64,000 nt of DNA from Methylomonas koyamae. GTDB lineage: Bacteria > Pseudomonadota > Gammaproteobacteria > Methylococcales > Methylomonadaceae. The notes under the pieces were generated by a model that saw only the letters and a list, made by a program, of their open reading frames with translations, was not told the DNA's origin and did not search any database. Positions 45,802 through 54,201 of the stretch are shown one piece after another (the stretch's first letter is position 1; every line of letters begins with the position of its first letter). A program made the position numbers and the translations under genes. The stretch lies in assembly GCF_006483455.1 (NCBI RefSeq), contig NZ_PPPU01000029.1, forward strand, positions 1 to 64,000, read 5' to 3'.

Positions 45802-48419
45802 AAAAGGTATCTGTTGGGGGTGGCCGGAACCCGGACCCGAATGGTCGTGCCCGTGTCCGGGTTGCTGAGGAATTCGCTTGTGCCGCCCAGCATAATGGCG
45901 CGTTCCTGGATGCCGATCAAACCGAACGATTGGGCTTTCCTGGCGTCCGATGCAGCGAATCCCCGACCGTTATCGCAAATTTCCAGGTAGTAAAAGCCGG
46001 GCTCCATGGCGATGCGAATTTTAACCTTGTCTGCGCCGGAATGCTTCAGGACGTTGGTCAGCGACTCCTGGACAATGCGGAATAACGCCGTTGCGCATTC
46101 TTCGTCCATTTCCGGGCCGTTGTCGGGATGACTGAAATCGCAGGCAATGCCGGATTGGTCGGAGAATTTTTTGATGTGCCATTGCAGCGCCGGCACGATG
46201 CCCATTTCAAGCGCCGACGGCCGTAAGGAGGTCGCCACGTCGCGGGTGACTTCTATGGTTTTGTCCAATAACAGCATCGTATCGCGAATTTTCTCGGCCA
46301 GTTCGGCGTTGCCCTCGGCGAACCGCAGACGCATCAGCGAGATCTGCATGCGCAGCGCGGTCAGCATCTGGCCGAGTTCGTCGTGGATCTCGCGGGCGAT
46401 ACGCCTGCGCTCCTCTTCGCGGGCTTTTTCGCGGCGGGCGTAGAGTTGCCGCAATCGGGAGCGGGAGTATTCCAGGTCGCGTTCGATTTCTTTCAGCTCG
46501 GTAATGTCTTGCGACGTACCCACCGCGCGCAGAAACCGGCCCTGGCTGTCGAAGTCGAGTTCGGCCCGTTCCCGCAGCCATTTGAGCTGACCGTTGACCA
46601 GAATGCGGTGCTGGATATCGTACGGCGCGCCGTTCATCGCCGCCTGCCAGGCTTGGTCGATAAAAGCCCGGTCGTCCGGATGCACGCAGTCCAGGAAATG
46701 TTGGTAGGTGACGGCGGCCCCGAGCGGAGTGCCGAATATCCGGTAATTTTCGTCCGACCAATGCAAGGTGGTGCGGTCGGCGTCCAACCGCCAACTGCCC
46801 AGATGAGCCTGTGCTTGGGCGTGGGCCAGATGGGCTTCGCTGTCGCGTAAGGCGTTCTCGATGGTTTTGTAGCGGGTTACATCGATGTTAACGCCGACGA
46901 TTTTTTGCTGCTCGCCGTTCGGGCCGCTGCCGACGATGGCGGCGGCCTGGATGTAGCGCAAACTGCCGTCGTTTTGGCGGCGGATGCGGAATTCCCAATG
47001 TTGTTCCCGCCTGTCGTGAATCAACTTGCGCAGTTTGGCCTTGCAGCGCGGCAAATCTTCCTGGACTACCAGTTGCGCCCAAGCCTCGTAATCGATCGGC
47101 GTGCCTTGGGCGATACCGAACATCTGATACATGCGCGGGTCCCAGTCGGCTTGACCGCTGCCAATGTCCCATTCACAGATGCCGATGGCCGAGGCCTGGG
47201 TTGCCAGCCGCAAGCGCTCGCTGTAGTTACGCAAGGTATCTTCCGCGACGCGTTGTTCGGTAATGTCTCTGGCCAATCCGGTGGTGCCGAGCACTTCGCC
47301 GCTTTCGCCGATCACCGGCGATTTGATCGTTTCAGTCCAGGTTTCGCGGCCGGCGTCGAACGCGCGTTCGGTGAGCTGGATTTGACGACGGTTCTGCATG
47401 ACCTCCCGGTCCACTGCCAGATAATGTTCGGCCAGTTCGCGCGGCCAGATGTCGTAATCGGTAATACCGTCTAGCGCCTGTAGCTCTTTGATGCCGACCG
47501 CCTGCAACCAATGCTTGTTGGCTTGCAGGTAACGGCCGTCGCGGTCTTTCATCCAGGCCAGGAACGGCAGGTTGTCGTATATCGCCCGCAGGCTGGCGGC
47601 CGATTCGCCGATCCTTTTTTGGGCAGACTTCAATTCGGTGACATCGGTCACCAGTACGAAAAAACCGTTGACCCGGCCGTCGCCGTGATCGGGCAGATAG
47701 GCCGTCTGGGTGTAGCGCTCCCTGCCGGAAACATCGACGATGGTGCGTTCGAAAAACTGGGGTTCTCCGGCTAAAACTGCTTCCAGATAGGGTTGGTTCA
47801 AGCCATACAATTTATCGCCGATCACGTCGCGGATGTGCTTGCCGAGCATGCTGCTCGGCGTAAAACCGAACCACTCCTCGTAGGCCGTGTTGCCGAATCG
47901 GTTGTGCAGATTCCGGTCCCAGTAACCGATCATGGCCGGCATGTGGTTTAGAACCGCACTCAAATTCGGGCTGTGCTCCAGCACTTCGGCCGCGGATTCT
48001 GCCGGCGCAGGGGGCGGGCTCGGCGGCCGGGACGAGAATAGTAATAAGTGGGCTTGGCCTTGCCGGCTGTCGATCCGGCGAATTTTCAGCGACAGCGGGA
48101 TCCAGGTATTGTCAGTGCTGCTCAGGTAAAGGTCGATCACGGCCGAAGCTTCGGCGGCATGCGAGCTAGCCGGCCACAACTCGTCTGCGATCAGGTAGCG
48201 CCGGGTCCAGTCTGCATGATATAGCGCCGGTTGCCATTCGCCGACCTTGGCGAGCTTGCGGCCGGCGAGTCCGAACAGCGATTCGGCGGCGGGATTGGCG
48301 TATAGGATCTGGTGCTTGGCGTCCAGCACCAGGACCGCGTCATCGATACTCGCGACAATGCCGTATAGCCAGTCGATTTCGGCATACGGGTCATTCAGCT
48401 TGAAACGAGTGTGGGGCAT
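45798..48419 (-). CDS. Multi-PAS sensor histidine kinase (NarX-like HisKA_3 type)
   Basis: Cytoplasmic kinase of 873 residues without an obvious membrane segment. Five PAS-type units follow one another, roughly 13-125, 145-262, 275-390, 402-520 and 528-645. The later ones end in the PAC-like phrases VTDVTELK, LARDITEQ, VNIDVTRYK and TSQDITELK. The dimerisation domain has the phospho-acceptor His in REIHDELGQMLTALRMQISL near residue 677. A HATPase_c domain follows with VQESLTNVLKHSGA and CDNGRGFAA near 816, then FGLIGIQERAIMLGG. It transfers phosphate to the regulator downstream. Soluble PAS arrays commonly sense redox, gases or light, but no cofactor residue is certain. Confidence 0.94.
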   Translation of the reverse strand: MPHTRFKLNDPYAEIDWLYGIVASIDDAVLVLDAKHQILYANPAAESLFGLAGRKLAKVGEWQPALYHADWTRRYLIADELWPASSHAAEASAVIDLYLSSTDNTWIPLSLKIRRIDSRQGQAHLLLFSSRPPSPPPAPAESAAEVLEHSPNLSAVLNHMPAMIGYWDRNLHNRFGNTAYEEWFGFTPSSMLGKHIRDVIGDKLYGLNQPYLEAVLAGEPQFFERTIVDVSGRERYTQTAYLPDHGDGRVNGFFVLVTDVTELKSAQKRIGESAASLRAIYDNLPFLAWMKDRDGRYLQANKHWLQAVGIKELQALDGITDYDIWPRELAEHYLAVDREVMQNRRQIQLTERAFDAGRETWTETIKSPVIGESGEVLGTTGLARDITEQRVAEDTLRNYSERLRLATQASAIGICEWDIGSGQADWDPRMYQMFGIAQGTPIDYEAWAQLVVQEDLPRCKAKLRKLIHDRREQHWEFRIRRQNDGSLRYIQAAAIVGSGPNGEQQKIVGVNIDVTRYKTIENALRDSEAHLAHAQAQAHLGSWRLDADRTTLHWSDENYRIFGTPLGAAVTYQHFLDCVHPDDRAFIDQAWQAAMNGAPYDIQHRILVNGQLKWLRERAELDFDSQGRFLRAVGTSQDITELKEIERDLEYSRSRLRQLYARREKAREEERRRIAREIHDELGQMLTALRMQISLMRLRFAEGNAELAEKIRDTMLLLDKTIEVTRDVATSLRPSALEMGIVPALQWHIKKFSDQSGIACDFSHPDNGPEMDEECATALFRIVQESLTNVLKHSGADKVKIRIAMEPGFYYLEICDNGRGFAASDARKAQSFGLIGIQERAIMLGGTSEFLSNPDTGTTIRVRVPATPNRYLL

Positions 48420-48577
48420 GGCGTCCGCCGCATTGTAAAAGACGCAAGGATAGACGAGTAAGCGGTGGCGATGGCAAAGATTTTCCGGACTAATTCGTGG
48501 CGGCCAATCGTCTCGGCCTTCACATGTCCGGCTGTTGACCTAAACTTTGAACATTTTTTAACGCGAGATTGGCCGGT

Positions 48578-49732
48578 ATGGAATTTAGAGACTATTTGAA
48601 AATCCTGGTGCAGCACGACGGTTCCGATTTGTATTTGACGGCCGGCGCGCCGCCGGCCGCCAAATTCCAAGGTACCTTGAAGCCGTTGGAAAACGTCAAG
48701 CTTACCCCGGAGCGGATCAAGCAAATCGCCGACAGCGTGATGGACCACGAGCAACGCGCCAGTTTCGAGCACGTGCCGGAGATGAATCTGGCCATCACTG
48801 AAGAGGGCATCGGCCGGTTCCGGGTCAATATTTTCAAGCAGCGCAATTGTTATGCCTTGGTGATCCGCAACATCAAGGTGGATATCCCGAATGCCGATGT
48901 TTTGGGTCTGCCGCAGATTTTGAAAGACAAAATCATGGAAAAGCGCGGCCTGATTTTGTTCGTCGGCGGCACCGGCTCCGGTAAATCGACTTCGCTGGCG
49001 GCCTTGATCGATTACCGCAACAGCAATTCGTCGGGCCACATCATCACCATCGAAGATCCGATCGAATTCGTGCATCCGCATAAACGCTCGTTGGTCAATC
49101 AGCGCGAAGTCGGGGTCGATACCCTAAGCTACGAAGACGCCTTGAAGAATACGCTGCGTCAGGCGCCCGACGTGATTCTGATCGGCGAAATCCGCAGCCA
49201 GGAAACCATGGAGCATGCGTTGGCCTTTGCCGAAACCGGCCATTTATGCCTGTCGACCTTGCATGCCAATAACGCCAACCAGGCGCTGGACCGGATCATC
49301 AACTTCTTTCCGGAAGAGCGCCGGCCGCAATTGTTGATGGATTTGTCTTTGAATTTGCAGGCCTTTGTCTCGCAACGCCTGGTGCCGACCATAGAAGGCA
49401 AGCGGGTGGCGGCGATCGAAATTCTGTTAGGTACCAAACTGGTCAGTGATTTGATCCACAAGGGCGACATTCATGCCATCAAGGAAGCGATGGAAAAGTC
49501 GGAAAATATCGGTATGCAGACCTTCGACAGCCATCTGTTGAAGCTGTACAAAAGCGGCGTGATTTCGCTGGAAGAAGCGATGCGCAATTCCGATTCGCCG
49601 AACAATCTGAAACTGAAAATCAATTTGAGCGAGGGTTTGGGTTCGGCTACCAAACAAACCGGAGCGCTGGGCAGTCTGGCTTTGGAAGAGATCAGCAAGA
49701 AGGAAGGCGACGACGGCGACGAAGGCCATTGA
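48578..49732 (+). CDS. PilU-like type IV pilus retraction ATPase, stand-alone paralogue
   Basis: A hexameric PilT/PilU-family motor of 384 residues from the ATG at 48578 (a TTG at 48569 is in frame). Walker A GGTGSGKSTS is near residue 130, the Asp box TIEDPIEFVHPHKRS near 155, Walker B APDVILIGEIRSQET near 195 and the His box TGHLCLSTLHANNAN near 220. HANNANQ and an extended acidic C-terminus (KKEGDDGDEGH) mark it as PilU rather than PilT, where HTTSA is usual. A second pilU lies at 62278 next to pilT, so this genome has at least three motors of the family. It is divergent from the two-component system. Confidence 0.9.
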   Translation: MEFRDYLKILVQHDGSDLYLTAGAPPAAKFQGTLKPLENVKLTPERIKQIADSVMDHEQRASFEHVPEMNLAITEEGIGRFRVNIFKQRNCYALVIRNIKVDIPNADVLGLPQILKDKIMEKRGLILFVGGTGSGKSTSLAALIDYRNSNSSGHIITIEDPIEFVHPHKRSLVNQREVGVDTLSYEDALKNTLRQAPDVILIGEIRSQETMEHALAFAETGHLCLSTLHANNANQALDRIINFFPEERRPQLLMDLSLNLQAFVSQRLVPTIEGKRVAAIEILLGTKLVSDLIHKGDIHAIKEAMEKSENIGMQTFDSHLLKLYKSGVISLEEAMRNSDSPNNLKLKINLSEGLGSATKQTGALGSLALEEISKKEGDDGDEGH

Positions 49733-49750
49733 TGCCCCGTAGCGGCCGGG

Positions 49751-50074
49751 TTATGCCAAATCTTCCGGATTCAGGATTTTATAAATTTCGTAGGCTGGTT
49801 GTTGGTAGGGATGGCTGTCTAGCAGGGTTTGCACGGCGGTTTTGATAACGTGGTCGGCGCACACCATTTCCACCTTGTACTCGGCGACGGTTTCCAGCCG
49901 ATCGATCGCGCCTAGATACGGCTCGCTGCCGGCTAAGGGGCGAAACTGGCCCTGGCCCAGCGTTTGCCAGCAGCAGCGATCGTAATCGCCGAAACGGCCG
50001 GCGCCCTGTTCGAATAGCGCTTGCTTGATGGCTTCAACGTGGCTGGCCGGCGCGTAAAAACAAAGTTTATACAT
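49751..50074 (-). CDS. NIF3/YqfO-like protein
   Basis: A 107-residue protein with a CutA-like ferredoxin fold, corresponding to the insert domain of NIF3/YqfO proteins: MYKLCFYAPASHVEAIKQALFEQGAGRFGDYDRC and HPYQQPAYEIYKI. Stand-alone forms are widespread in proteobacteria. The function is unknown; some related proteins bind metals or small ligands. It lies 45 bases after the small membrane protein gene and may share the lexA transcript. Confidence 0.88.
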   Translation of the reverse strand: MYKLCFYAPASHVEAIKQALFEQGAGRFGDYDRCCWQTLGQGQFRPLAGSEPYLGAIDRLETVAEYKVEMVCADHVIKTAVQTLLDSHPYQQPAYEIYKILNPEDLA

Positions 50075-50119
50075 GGCGCGCCGACCTCTCCCGGTGAAAC
50101 CCGCTATCGGCGAAGCGCA

Positions 50120-50269
50120 TTAGCCGGCCGCCAGCAAAAATACGCCCCACAACACGACGACCAGCGTGATTTCCTCGATCATATTGAGTGCCGCCTGACG
50201 GTCGGCGCGAATGTGCATGGCTAATTGGTTGGCTTTTTGGTCTCGCATATGGACTGATTGGCGCGGCAT
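50120..50269 (-). CDS. 49-aa single-pass membrane protein downstream of lexA
   Basis: An open frame below the usual size cut-off. It has a very good ribosome site (GAGGAAA, complement within 50271-50279) seven or so bases before the ATG at 50269, and it starts 12 bases after the lexA stop. The N-terminal 28 residues are polar and basic (MPRQSVHMRDQKANQLAMHI). One transmembrane helix ends the protein (ITLVVVLWGVFLLAAG). It must be cotranscribed with lexA and so is expected to be SOS-regulated. The position equals that of sulA in Pseudomonas (lexA-sulA). The size and topology recall the SOS division inhibitor SidA of Caulobacter, but no sequence similarity is claimed. The function is unknown. 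Confidence 0.72.
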   Translation of the reverse strand: MPRQSVHMRDQKANQLAMHIRADRQAALNMIEEITLVVVLWGVFLLAAG

Positions 50270-50281
50270 AAGGTTTCCTCG

Positions 50282-50911
50282 TTAGTGGTGGTGGGTGTAA
50301 CTCCGCATTTGTCCGACCAATACGCCTTGGATTTCCACTTGCTCGGGTTTGTAGCGCAGGGCCTGCATCGTGGAATTGGCGGGTATCAGCAAGGTTTCGT
50401 GCGGATATTGCTCGATGAATTTCAATGTGGCTTCGGTCTTGTCGACCAAGGCCACCACAATCTCGCCGTTACGGGCGTGGCTGCGTTGTTCGATGACGAC
50501 CCAGTCGCCGTCGAAAATACCTTCCTCCAGCATCGAATCGCCTTTGACCTGCAACACATAACAGGATTTTCCGGTTTTCAACTGTTCCGGCACTGCCATG
50601 TAGGCGATGTTTTCGATGGCTTCGATCGGTTTGCCGGCGGCGATGTATCCGACGAAGGGCAATAGCTCGGATGGCTCGCTCGGCTTGGTCATGGCCTTGG
50701 CGTATTCGGTCAAACGGATGCCGCGCTGTTTGCGCTCCGGTGCTTCGACCAAATTGGCGTCGATCAACGCCTTGATTTGGCTGTGCAGCGAACCGCGCGA
50801 TTTCAAGCCCATTGCCGCGCAGAGTTCCTCCAGCGTTGGCGGATGGTTGAACTGTTCCTGGTTTTGCAGCAGGAAGTCGAAAATTTCTTGTTGTTTACGG
50901 GTAAGGTTCAT
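50282..50911 (-). CDS. lexA: LexA repressor
   Basis: SOS repressor that self-cleaves when RecA is activated. 209 residues from the ATG at 50911; an upstream Met at 50950 lies inside the operator and is rejected. The winged-helix domain (1-68) begins MNLTRKQQEIFDFLL. Its recognition helix reads KSRGSLHSQIKALIDANL, closer to the SKSGIH type of alphaproteobacterial LexA than to the E. coli SPNAAEEHLKAL. The cleavage bond is in YIAAGKPI near residue 91, the catalytic Ser in GDSMLEEGIFDGDWV near 128 and the Lys in DKTEATLKFIEQ near 163. The promoter is covered by four 11-bp half-sites. Confidence 0.96.
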   Translation of the reverse strand: MNLTRKQQEIFDFLLQNQEQFNHPPTLEELCAAMGLKSRGSLHSQIKALIDANLVEAPERKQRGIRLTEYAKAMTKPSEPSELLPFVGYIAAGKPIEAIENIAYMAVPEQLKTGKSCYVLQVKGDSMLEEGIFDGDWVVIEQRSHARNGEIVVALVDKTEATLKFIEQYPHETLLIPANSTMQALRYKPEQVEIQGVLVGQMRSYTHHH

Positions 50912-50912
50912 T

Positions 50913-50967
50913 TTTGTTCTGTATTTGTTTTGTAAAAATGATATATGCAAAACAAATGCAAAACAAA
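50913..50967 (-). promoter_or_regulatory. lexA: lexA promoter/operator: four 11-bp half-sites in 55 bp
   Basis: Read on the plus strand, TTTGTTCTGTA (50913-50923) and TTTGTTTTGTA (50924-50934) are direct repeats. After an 11-bp spacer, TGCAAAACAAA occurs twice in perfect tandem (50946-50956 and 50957-50967), as the reverse complement of the first pair. On the minus strand TTGTTT and TATCAT with a 17-base spacer could be the promoter, lying wholly inside the array. Each pair fits the direct-repeat GTTC-N7-GTTC type LexA box (here GTTC/T-N7-GTTT). The E. coli CTG-N10-CAG box is absent. LexA binding is inferred. Confidence 0.75.
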
Positions 50968-51492
50968 CTATTTTTTCAGTTCACGCGAAATGTTAACTTT
51001 GTAGCAAATCCAACCTAAAATGCCGCGACCGGTGTCGGCCAAATTGTCGCAAAGACTACAAAAAGGTGTCGCTATACCCGCGAACACGCCGGAATTGCAC
51101 CAGCTTGGATCGCGCTTGCCCGTTTTTGGCACTATCGCCGTTTTTCGGTTCGGAATCGGATCGATCGCCGGCCGGAAAAGCGTATAGCGCTGCATGCTCG
51201 GCGGGTCGCAGGTATGGTTCGCAGCCGAATTCGCGTGTTGCGATCAGGTTCCGGTCACACTGCGCGGAAATGTTTTTAACGACAAAGCACCGCCCGCGAG
51301 CGGTGCTCAGGCCAGGTAAAACGGGTGTTTGGCGCTGTCGGGAAAGCCGACGGCGTGAAATTGTTACGATAATGTGCACCAATTAGGCAATTGGACTGAA
51401 ATTTGCATGAATAGGATAAACAATCGACGCCTAAGCTAGTCGGCTGTTTTTCCGCCGCAGTCGCGGCTTGCATCCTCATCGGGGGGCCTATC
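50968..51492. other. Intergenic region between lexA and ftsH
   Basis: About 525 bases with no recognised gene. Open frames on both strands (for example 51056-51382) lack family resemblance and ribosome sites. A perfect 8-bp stem AGCACCGC/GCGGTGCT stands at 51286-51307; on the minus strand it is followed by TTTGTCG, a weak terminator at best. Promoters for ftsH are expected here but none is convincing. The ftsH start is preceded by a run of six G. Confidence 0.4.
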
Positions 51493-53400
51493 ATGAAAAA
51501 ATTTCTCATCCCGCTGTTCGTCCTGGCCGGTATCGCAATTGCACTGTTTGCCGCTTTCGATCCGACCTCTTCCGCCTATCACAAGCAAAACGACGAGTCT
51601 TACTCCGACTTCATTCTCGACGTCCGTAGTAAATCGGTCGCCGAGGTTGTGATCGACGGCCGTTCTATCCGCGGCCGACGCCATAACGGTAGCGAATTCA
51701 GCACCTACAACCCCGGCGATATGCGTATGATCGACGACTTGCTGGAATATGGCGTCAAAATCAAGGTTGAAAGGCCGGAAAACGAAATGAGTTTTCTGCA
51801 AATTTTCTACTCTTGGATTCCGACCCTGTTGTTGATTGCGGTATTGATTTATTTCATGCGTAAGCAGCAAATGGGAGCCGGCGGCCAAAACGCTTTCGGC
51901 AAAAGCCGCGCCAAATTAATGACGGAAGATCAGGTCAAGGTACGTTTTGATGACGTTGCCGGCGCCGAGGAAGCCAAACAGGACGTGGTGGAATTGGTGG
52001 ACTTCTTGAAAGACCCCGGTAAATACGAAGCGCTGGGCGGCAAGATTCCGCGCGGCGTATTGATGGTCGGCCCTCCGGGTACCGGTAAGACCTTGATTGC
52101 CAGAGCCATTGCCGGCGAGGCGGGTGTCCCGTTCTTCTCGATCTCCGGTTCCGATTTCGTCGAAATGTTCGTTGGCGTCGGCGCTTCGCGTGTCCGCGAC
52201 TTGTTCGAAAACGCCAAGAAGCGGGCGCCGTGCATCATTTTTATCGACGAAATCGACGCGGTCGGCCGCCAACGTAGTTCCGGGAATATGGGCGGAGCAG
52301 AAGAACGCGAACAAACCTTGAACCAATTGTTGGTGGAAATGGACGGTTTCAACGGCAATGAAGGTATTATCGTCATCGCCGCCACCAACCGCGTCGACGT
52401 ATTGGACAAAGCCTTACTGCGGCCGGGGCGCTTCGATCGCCAAGTGCAGGTCGGCTTGCCGGATATCAAAGGTCGCGAGCAAATCCTGAAAGTACATGCC
52501 GCCCGGGTGCCGCTGGCTGCCGATGTCGATATCAATGCGTTAGCTCGCGGTACCCCCGGATTCTCCGGGGCCGAGTTGGCCAACCTGATCAACGAAGGCG
52601 CTTTGTTTGCCGCCCGCAACAACCAGCGGGAAGTGACCATGAACGACTTGGACAAGGCGCGCGACAAAACCATCATGGGCGCGGAAAAACGCACGATGAT
52701 TATGGGCCGCGAAGAACTGTTGATGACAGCCTACCATGAAGCCGGTCACGCCATCGTCGGTCGGCTGGTGCCGGAGCATGACCCGGTCTATAAAGTCAGC
52801 ATCATGCCGCGCGGCGGCGCCTTGGGCATCACCATGTTCCTGCCGGAACGCGATCAATACAGCGCCAGCAAGGAAAAGCTGGAAGGCCAGATTTCCAGTC
52901 TGTTCGGCGGTCGGATCGCCGAGGCGCTGATTTACGGCAAAGACAAAGTCACTACCGGCGCCTCCAACGATATCCAGCGCGCCACCCAATTGGCGCGAAA
53001 CATGGTGACCAAATGGGGTTTATCCGACCGCTTGGGGCCGATGGATTGCGGCGACAGCGATAGCGGCTATTTCGGGCCGCAGGCCAAGCCGATGTCGGAA
53101 CAGATGGCTTTATTCGTCGACAAAGAAATCCGGCGGATGCTGTCCAGCAATTACCACCGCGCCGAAACCATCCTGAAGACGCATATCGATATTTTGCACA
53201 ACATGGCTCAGGCCTTGCTGGATTGGGAAACCCTGGATAAGGGCCAGATCGATCAATTGATGAGCGGCAGAAAACTCTCACCGCCCAAGGTGGCGCCGGA
53301 TAAGGCAAAAACCAACAAAACCAATATCGGATGGGGCGAGCCGGTCGGACCGCTACCGAACGGCGTCCCGGCGCTAGGCAGGACCCCGTTCCGGCATTGA
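51493..53400 (+). CDS. ftsH: ATP-dependent zinc metalloprotease FtsH
   Basis: Membrane-bound AAA protease degrading misfolded membrane proteins and regulators. An N-terminal transmembrane helix (about 5-22) and a second one (about 103-120, [16 protein letters not shown]) flank a short periplasmic domain. The AAA domain has Walker A GPPGTGKT near 197, Walker [15 protein letters not shown] and the SRH region [20 protein letters not shown]. The zinc site is HEAGH near 415. The 635 residues are typical. The usual ftsJ-ftsH pairing is not seen, since ftsJ is not upstream, so this may be a second FtsH copy or a rearranged locus. A strong bidirectional terminator follows. Confidence 0.97.
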   Translation: MKKFLIPLFVLAGIAIALFAAFDPTSSAYHKQNDESYSDFILDVRSKSVAEVVIDGRSIRGRRHNGSEFSTYNPGDMRMIDDLLEYGVKIKVERPENEMSFLQIFYSWIPTLLLIAVLIYFMRKQQMGAGGQNAFGKSRAKLMTEDQVKVRFDDVAGAEEAKQDVVELVDFLKDPGKYEALGGKIPRGVLMVGPPGTGKTLIARAIAGEAGVPFFSISGSDFVEMFVGVGASRVRDLFENAKKRAPCIIFIDEIDAVGRQRSSGNMGGAEEREQTLNQLLVEMDGFNGNEGIIVIAATNRVDVLDKALLRPGRFDRQVQVGLPDIKGREQILKVHAARVPLAADVDINALARGTPGFSGAELANLINEGALFAARNNQREVTMNDLDKARDKTIMGAEKRTMIMGREELLMTAYHEAGHAIVGRLVPEHDPVYKVSIMPRGGALGITMFLPERDQYSASKEKLEGQISSLFGGRIAEALIYGKDKVTTGASNDIQRATQLARNMVTKWGLSDRLGPMDCGDSDSGYFGPQAKPMSEQMALFVDKEIRRMLSSNYHRAETILKTHIDILHNMAQALLDWETLDKGQIDQLMSGRKLSPPKVAPDKAKTNKTNIGWGEPVGPLPNGVPALGRTPFRH

Positions 53401-53422
53401 TTTAGAGGGAAGTCCGGACATA

Positions 53423-53458
53423 AAAAAACCGGTATCGGTGCACCGATACCGGTTTTTT
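53423..53458. terminator. Bidirectional rho-independent terminator between ftsH and petC
   Basis: An A-run leads into a perfect palindrome whose arms are CCGGTATCGG and CCGATACCGG, followed by TTTTTT. It serves ftsH on the plus strand and petABC on the minus strand. Confidence 0.9.
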
Positions 53459-53475
53459 GCGGTCTGGCGGAGCGT

Positions 53476-54198
53476 TTAGTGCACGTCTTTCCAGTATTCC
53501 TTTTTCAACAGGTAGGCCAAGACGATGAACATCAAGATAAAAAACAACACGTATTTACCCATTTGTTGCCGTTCCAGTTGTACCGGCTCGCCGACGTAGA
53601 CCAGGAAATTGACCAGGTCGTTGACCAATTTGTCGAACTCTTTCGGCGACAATTGACCCGGTTGTTCCAAGTGCAGGCCGGTTACCATCTCCTGGCCCTC
53701 AACTTTGTGGATTTCGGCCGCTTGGCTGCCCTGCAATTGCCAGAACACATTGGGCATGCCCACATCCTTGAACACTGCGTTATTCACCCCCAACGGTTTC
53801 GATGGATCGTTGTAGAAGCTGCGCAGATAGCTGTATAGCCAGTCGGCGCCGCGAGAGCGGGCGATCAGCGACAAATCCGGCGGCGTGGTGCCGAACCATT
53901 TCTCTGCATCGTGCGCATTCATTGCCGAATGCATCTGATCGTAGATGCCGGCGCCCAACGGCGCGACGTTTTTCAAGATTTCCGCTTCGTCCAGTTTCAA
54001 ATCCAGCGCGATACGTTTGTAACGGATATGCTTGGCCGAATGGCAGCCCAAGCAGTAGGTCACGTAATGTTTCGCACCGCGTTCCAGTGATTGGATGTCG
54101 CTCAGATCGATGTCGGCGCTGTCCAGTTTGATGCCGCCGCCGCTGGCCAGCACGTTGAAAGGCAGCAAAAACAAAAGAGTGTAGAGTGTCTTTTTCAT
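53476..54198 (-). CDS. petC: Ubiquinol-cytochrome c reductase cytochrome c1 subunit
   Basis: Electron carrier of the bc1 complex in the periplasm. A signal peptide (MKKTLYTLLFLLPFNVLAS) precedes the haem-binding motif CLGCHSAKHIRYKRI near residue 50. DLSLIARSRGADWLYSYLRSFY follows. A C-terminal anchor (YVLFFILMFIVLAYLLKKEY) fixes it to the membrane. 240 residues, as expected. It follows petB by three bases. Confidence 0.96.
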   Translation of the reverse strand: MKKTLYTLLFLLPFNVLASGGGIKLDSADIDLSDIQSLERGAKHYVTYCLGCHSAKHIRYKRIALDLKLDEAEILKNVAPLGAGIYDQMHSAMNAHDAEKWFGTTPPDLSLIARSRGADWLYSYLRSFYNDPSKPLGVNNAVFKDVGMPNVFWQLQGSQAAEIHKVEGQEMVTGLHLEQPGQLSPKEFDKLVNDLVNFLVYVGEPVQLERQQMGKYVLFFILMFIVLAYLLKKEYWKDVH

Positions 54199-54201
54199 GG
54201 C

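Noticed and set aside
51056-51386. Opposed open frames of about 107 codons upstream of ftsH
   Set aside because: Both strands open in the same place with no ribosome site or family pattern.
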